A stretch of 64,000 nt of DNA, taken from contig JAISCZ010000091.1 in assembly GCA_031265205.1 (NCBI GenBank), forward strand, positions 1 through 64,000, in the 5' to 3' direction. Of this stretch, positions 61,537 to 64,000 are shown piece after piece (within the stretch, counting starts at the first letter, position 1; every line of letters starts with the position of its first letter). The notes below the pieces were generated by a model. The model was given only the letters and a program-made list of their open reading frames with translations, was not told the origin of the DNA and did not search any database. The translations under genes were made by a program, and so were the position numbers. Origin of the DNA: Deltaproteobacteria bacterium (GTDB lineage: Bacteria; Desulfobacterota; Desulfarculia; Adiutricales; Adiutricaceae).

Positions 61537-63734
61537 ATTATATTACCAGAATCTCTGGATAGATTATTATGTTCTAAGTTTAATTCTTCTTTAAGTATTT
61601 CATATTCCTTTTTAGCCTTAGCTACTTCGTTAAATAACTTTTGGCTAGAACTTAAAATTTCAATATAATCATTAATTTGCGAAAGAATTTTTTCATTATT
61701 TTGTTCATAAAGAATTTTTTTAGATTTATTGTAGTCATTTGGGGAATAATATTTTTGGATAGCCGTTGTCCATAATCTAAATTTTTCAATTCTATAATTA
61801 TTCGTAATTGCTTCACCGCAATCAGCTATCGCGTATTCGTATTCTTTCAATGCGCAGAAAAGAGGCACGCTTATATCATAATATTTAAATTCTAGGACTG
61901 ATTCTGGATTATTATCCCATATCTGCGAAATATTGTCATATGTTGATGACGCTATTTGTGAGATATTTTCTCCCTCCATCGTTTGAGATATTAAGTTTGC
62001 TAATATGCGACCTTGCGTCTCATTAGTGTGATAGGTCATCGCGTATTCTCGACCAAGCTTTCCAATTTTCGCGAGATTTTCAGGATTCGTAACGCATTCT
62101 TCTAATCTTGAGTAAAGTTCCCTGATGTTAGTAAATGAAATTAAAGGCGCGTATTCTCTAATTCCGCCGATTCCTTTAAAGGTAAAATTGGCAATAAGCG
62201 GAAGGCCTATGGCCATCATCTCAACAGCAAGAAGCCCAAAAGATTGGGTGGCTTGTTCTAGCCCAAGGTCCGCTTGAGCGTATAAAAGTGGAACTTCATG
62301 ATGGGGTTTTCCTTGCACTGAAAATTCGGATACTTCCGGATAACGTCTTGTGAGGGATTTGAGCGCTGAATCTAATATATCATAATTTTTTTTTCTTTTG
62401 CTTGTTGGAGCCGTAAGAATAGTCGATATTTTTGTGTTGTATGTTTCCTTAGCTCTCCATTCTTTTGGGTCTAAACAAACATCCCAATTTTTTATAGTTT
62501 GTGGGAGATTATTGGTAAAATATTCCGGTGCTACGATAACATCCGCGTATTTTTTGATTACTTTAATATTTTCATGCTGAATTCTGTTTTGTTGTGGAGG
62601 CGTTGGAATCCAGTCTAGACCTAAAAATTTTAAATAATTATGATGAATAAAAGATTGGCTAAAACAGTCTGACCCCCAAAAAATAAAAATAATTTTTTTA
62701 TTTAAGTTTTTTAAAAATTCAACGTCGTGATATGGAGCTACAGGTTTGCCATCTTGGAGAAATGTTACGCCATAATATGGTAAATAGGAAAAAGATGACG
62801 CGAAATCAAAACATATAACGTCAAATTTTGACGCTATTTTAACTATATTTTGGGAAAATTGGATAAGATCATTTTGGTTGGAAGAATTATTTTGATAATC
62901 AACCCTATATTTTAAAAAATTTGGAAAAAATTCAACTGTCTGAGCGTCAGCGCCTTGACTTTTCATCCAATTGGCGATTATTGGCGAAACGCCAGCGATG
63001 ACGACTGGGCCAAACAATACTTTTAATCCTCTAATATCGCTTGATGGAGCTGAGGGGGCTGGAAACCTTTGGGTAGGAGCGGTATTATTATTCGCGATAG
63101 GAAGTTCAGCGTCAGTTAAAGAGCCTGGGTCATGGAGATAGCCAAGCGCTTTGGCGGCGGAAGCCATTGGCGCCTCGCTTTTGATTGCTCCCCAATTCTT
63201 CGCGTATTTTGCGGATAAAGATTTAAAATTATCAATTTCGGGGTCTATTAGCGGCCAAGGATCGGTCCATCCGGTTGCGCTCTGTCCCGCCAAGGCTTTC
63301 GCGAGGTCGTCGCGGTGGGGGGCCAACGACAAAGCCTTTTCCAACATTGTTTTCGCTTCGTCATGATTTCCCAGTTGTCTGTTAGCAAAAGCCGCAGCTT
63401 CATATCCGACAATACTGCCATCTAGCGCGAGACTGTCGGCTATTTTTATCGCTTCGTCCCATTTTTGGTTGTTTAAAAAGCAATTAAGAAGCTTTTCTCT
63501 TATAAGAGGAAGGGAACTATCAATATTTATGGCGATTTCAAAGTGACCTATGGCGGAGTCCCATTCGTTCTCTTGGGCGGCTATAATTCCCATAAAATAG
63601 TGGGCTGGGGCTTGGGCTTGCTGGTCGTTCAAGAGTTGCGCGAAACTTATATTCGCTTCGGTAAAACGTCCTGATTTAAAAAGAGTTAGAGCTGGCTTTA
63701 TGCTGTCTGGAAGGTTAAGTTGAAAAGCATCCAT
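61533..63734 (-). CDS. TPR-glycosyltransferase fusion
   Basis: A 733-residue protein. Residues 1-160 are tetratricopeptide repeats (ALTLFKSGRFTEANISFAQL, HYFMGIIAAQENEWDSAIGH). The middle and C-terminal parts resemble GT-B glycosyltransferases: a first domain with KVLFGPVVIAGVSPIIANW and a nucleotide-sugar-binding half with LYAQADLGLEQATQSFGLLA, VEMMAIGLPLIANFTFKG and REYAPLISF. The conserved ExxxxG of such enzymes may be EQATQSFG. TPR fusion is common in transferases that modify large proteins. Codon use is strongly AT-rich, unlike the first 55 kb. First gene of the glycan unit, coupled to the next by ATGA. Flagellin, adhesin or lipopolysaccharide are possible acceptors. Confidence 0.82.
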   Translation of the reverse strand: MDAFQLNLPDSIKPALTLFKSGRFTEANISFAQLLNDQQAQAPAHYFMGIIAAQENEWDSAIGHFEIAINIDSSLPLIREKLLNCFLNNQKWDEAIKIADSLALDGSIVGYEAAAFANRQLGNHDEAKTMLEKALSLAPHRDDLAKALAGQSATGWTDPWPLIDPEIDNFKSLSAKYAKNWGAIKSEAPMASAAKALGYLHDPGSLTDAELPIANNNTAPTQRFPAPSAPSSDIRGLKVLFGPVVIAGVSPIIANWMKSQGADAQTVEFFPNFLKYRVDYQNNSSNQNDLIQFSQNIVKIASKFDVICFDFASSFSYLPYYGVTFLQDGKPVAPYHDVEFLKNLNKKIIFIFWGSDCFSQSFIHHNYLKFLGLDWIPTPPQQNRIQHENIKVIKKYADVIVAPEYFTNNLPQTIKNWDVCLDPKEWRAKETYNTKISTILTAPTSKRKKNYDILDSALKSLTRRYPEVSEFSVQGKPHHEVPLLYAQADLGLEQATQSFGLLAVEMMAIGLPLIANFTFKGIGGIREYAPLISFTNIRELYSRLEECVTNPENLAKIGKLGREYAMTYHTNETQGRILANLISQTMEGENISQIASSTYDNISQIWDNNPESVLEFKYYDISVPLFCALKEYEYAIADCGEAITNNYRIEKFRLWTTAIQKYYSPNDYNKSKKILYEQNNEKILSQINDYIEILSSSQKLFNEVAKAKKEYEILKEELNLEHNNLSRDSGNII

Positions 63735-63945
63735 ATATTTACTTTCAGGTTTTCGCTATACTGGGGCGAGGTTGGGGATAGATGATGAGCGTTGCTGATT
63801 TCTTTTCATGGACTGAAGCCGAATCTTTCGCAAAATAATTGCGTATTTTTTGCTAGTAAAATGTAATTTTTCAGATTTTAAACCAAAGCTCAAACAAAAA
63901 AATTTATACCAGAATTCCTGGCGTTATTCAAATATTTTATATTCT
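63735..63945. other. Upstream region of the glycan operon
   Basis: AT-rich DNA that must hold the promoter of the glycan unit (minus strand). TATAGC near 63757-63762, read on the minus strand, is a possible -10 element, but no -35 is convincing. Confidence 0.35.
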
Positions 63946-64000
63946 TGATGAAAGTGCAAAAACCCTTCATTATTGTTGTATGATGGAACATTATGCTGTA
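63946..64000 (-). mobile_element. MITE-like element, copy C (cut by window end)
   Basis: TGATGAAAGTGCAAAAACCC matches the right end of copy B, read inward, and the next bases (ttcattattgttgtatg) align loosely with copy B's interior. The preceding bases TTCT would be the left target duplication; the other end lies beyond the window. Confidence 0.7.

Overview
The window looks like a chromosomal segment of a GC-rich, flagellated Gram-negative bacterium. I place it tentatively near the Desulfovibrio-like Deltaproteobacteria (Desulfobacterota). The clues are a birA-pyc pair whose pyruvate carboxylase ends in a zinc ribbon, a class I adenylate cyclase, and a PfkB kinase of a type I associate with that group; this is an inference from memory, not a search. 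Coding density is low for a bacterium. Several spacers of 0.4 to 2 kb hold decayed genes, purine-rich minisatellites and a small inverted-repeat element. Frameshifted genes are present. This is what a genome under relaxed selection would look like, for example in a host-associated lineage. I recognised no tRNA, rRNA or CRISPR array.

Layout. 0.3-18.4 kb is a metabolic region, all on the minus strand: a LysM protein, pyruvate carboxylase with biotin ligase, thiamine pyrophosphokinase, leucyl aminopeptidase followed by a large unknown one-pass membrane protein, a PfkB sugar/nucleoside kinase and a class I adenylate cyclase. Long spacers with tandem repeats separate them. 19.9-23.3 kb holds a decayed, tandemly duplicated Rpn-family (PD-(D/E)XK) gene. 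24.7-31.8 kb holds three tandem flagellin genes on the plus strand. Each has its own sigma-28 promoter, a conserved 21-bp dyad just downstream of the -10 element, and a nearly identical hairpin after its stop codon.

31.9-55.6 kb, all on the minus strand, is the most interesting part: a type IVB (Dot/Icm, IncI Tra/Trb-like) secretion or conjugation locus. In transcription order it encodes DotG, DotE, DotP, DotI, DotO, two small proteins, DotB, IcmT, two TrbB/DsbC-like proteins that lack the redox motif, a VirB1-like lytic transglycosylase, DotM, an unknown two-repeat protein, an ArdC-like protein with a destroyed zinc motif, an intimin/invasin-type inverse autotransporter with a lipoprotein signal, and the coupling ATPase DotL. 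Several components carry long, unusual repeat tails. DotH, DotC, DotD, DotF, DotA and a relaxase are not in the window, and DotL lacks the C-terminal extension that binds effector adaptors in Legionella. The set therefore looks more like a conjugation-derived or rewired machine than a canonical effector system.

Across a 2-kb non-coding spacer, on the opposite strand, lies a highly divergent RpoD-like sigma factor (57.6-59.2 kb) whose -35 recognition helix differs from the norm. The last 4 kb is visibly AT-rich and carries a minus-strand glycan operon: a TPR-glycosyltransferase, a NeuD-like acetyltransferase and an NAD-dependent epimerase. It may be acquired and may serve surface or flagellin glycosylation. 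A 140-bp MITE-like element with 17-bp terminal inverted repeats and 4-bp target duplications occurs twice complete (14.5 and 19.2 kb) and once cut by the window end (63.9 kb).
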